DNA from: Chloroflexota bacterium
GTDB taxonomy: Bacteria; Chloroflexota; Limnocylindria; Limnocylindrales; CSP1-4
DNA: 5,212 bases
Direction: 5' to 3'
Assembly: GCA_003158495.1 (NCBI GenBank)
Contig: PMJT01000224.1
Location: 1 to 5,212 of the forward strand
Shown: positions 5,082 through 5,212 of the stretch, in pieces
How the letters are laid out: each line of letters opens with the position of its first letter
How positions within the stretch are numbered: position 1 is the first letter of the stretch
Notes under the pieces: model-generated
Told to the model about the DNA's origin: nothing
What the model saw: the letters and a program-made list of their open reading frames with translations, nothing else
Database searches by the model: none
Translations under genes and position numbers: made by a program

Positions 5082-5212
5082 CGCCTACCCCAGCGCTCGT
5101 GACATTGGACGAAGCGGCTCGGAACGCCCGTTCAGTGTACACGCAGTCAAACGCCATGTGACCCGGTTCGAGCCGGCGAATTGGCTCAGCCGTGACTCTG
5201 GGCCTGGCCCAT
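5082..5212. other. Region upstream of the channel gene with no supported gene
   Basis: These 131 bases should contain the promoter of the minus-strand cluster, but I find no good -35/-10 pair; a TTGACT on the minus strand has no matching -10. An 8-base palindrome, GTGTACAC, lies at 5135-5142. A minus-strand frame stays open from the window edge to a TAG at 5085-5087, three bases before the channel ATG; it could be the end of an upstream gene, but 42 codons are too few to judge. Confidence 0.4.

Noticed and set aside
4569..5102. 177-residue plus-strand frame opposite the channel
   Set aside because: It is Glu/Asp/Gly/Arg-rich shadow translation of membrane-helix codons; the minus strand encodes an unmistakable Kv channel.
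5155..5200. tRNA-like fragments (GGTTCGAGCC and TGGCTCAG)
   Set aside because: The T-arm-like piece precedes the D-arm-like piece, the stems do not pair properly, and no anticodon arm or acceptor stem can be drawn on either strand.
5085..5212. Minus-strand frame open from the window edge to a TAG just before the channel start
   Set aside because: Only 42 codons are visible, with no recognisable motif; an open run of this length is common by chance in GC-rich DNA.
1..5212. CRISPR array, insertion sequence or attachment site
   Set aside because: No regularly spaced repeats, transposase motifs, terminal inverted repeats or integrase gene were seen; nrdJ is not split or duplicated.

Overview
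The window looks like a defence island in a high-GC bacterial chromosome. The left edge carries the 3' end of a vitamin B12-dependent (class II) ribonucleotide reductase gene. Its long Ala/Pro/Gly linker, the prokaryotic caspase next door and the base composition would suit Planctomycetota or a similar high-GC phylum, but this placement is a guess from style and not from a marker.

Layout. Positions 2-511 (+) hold the nrdJ C-terminus, ending in the Cys-rich tail. Positions 512-751 are non-coding in my reading, with one 8-bp inverted repeat and a clear ribosome binding site. Positions 752-2585 (+) are a tight three-gene cluster: a small TIR-like protein, a caspase-fold protease with an intact His/Cys dyad and a separate C-terminal domain, and a stand-alone SLOG (LOG/DprA-like Rossmann) protein. 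The gaps between these genes are 10 and 3 bases. Positions 2604-5081 (-) are a second tight cluster, transcribed towards the first: a voltage-gated potassium channel with a SHOCT-like tail, an unrecognised 110-residue protein, and a DUF4062-SIR2 fusion protein. These overlap by 17 bases and by an ATGA start/stop. The two clusters converge with 18 bases between their stop codons. Positions 5082-5212 hold no gene I can support.

How the genes may work together. TIR plus caspase matches the published type IV Thoeris idea, in which a TIR enzyme makes a cyclic ADP-ribose signal from NAD and the signal switches on a caspase-like protease. Here a third, SLOG-fold gene is attached; SLOG is the domain that senses the TIR product in classical Thoeris ThsA. 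The opposing cluster supplies a SIR2-like probable NADase joined to a TIR-like DUF4062 domain, apparently co-translated with an ion channel and an unknown small protein. The modules of Thoeris (TIR, SLOG, SIR2) are therefore all present but split over separate genes and combined with a protease and a channel. The function of each arm is inference from domain content and gene order; nothing in the sequence proves that the arms cooperate.
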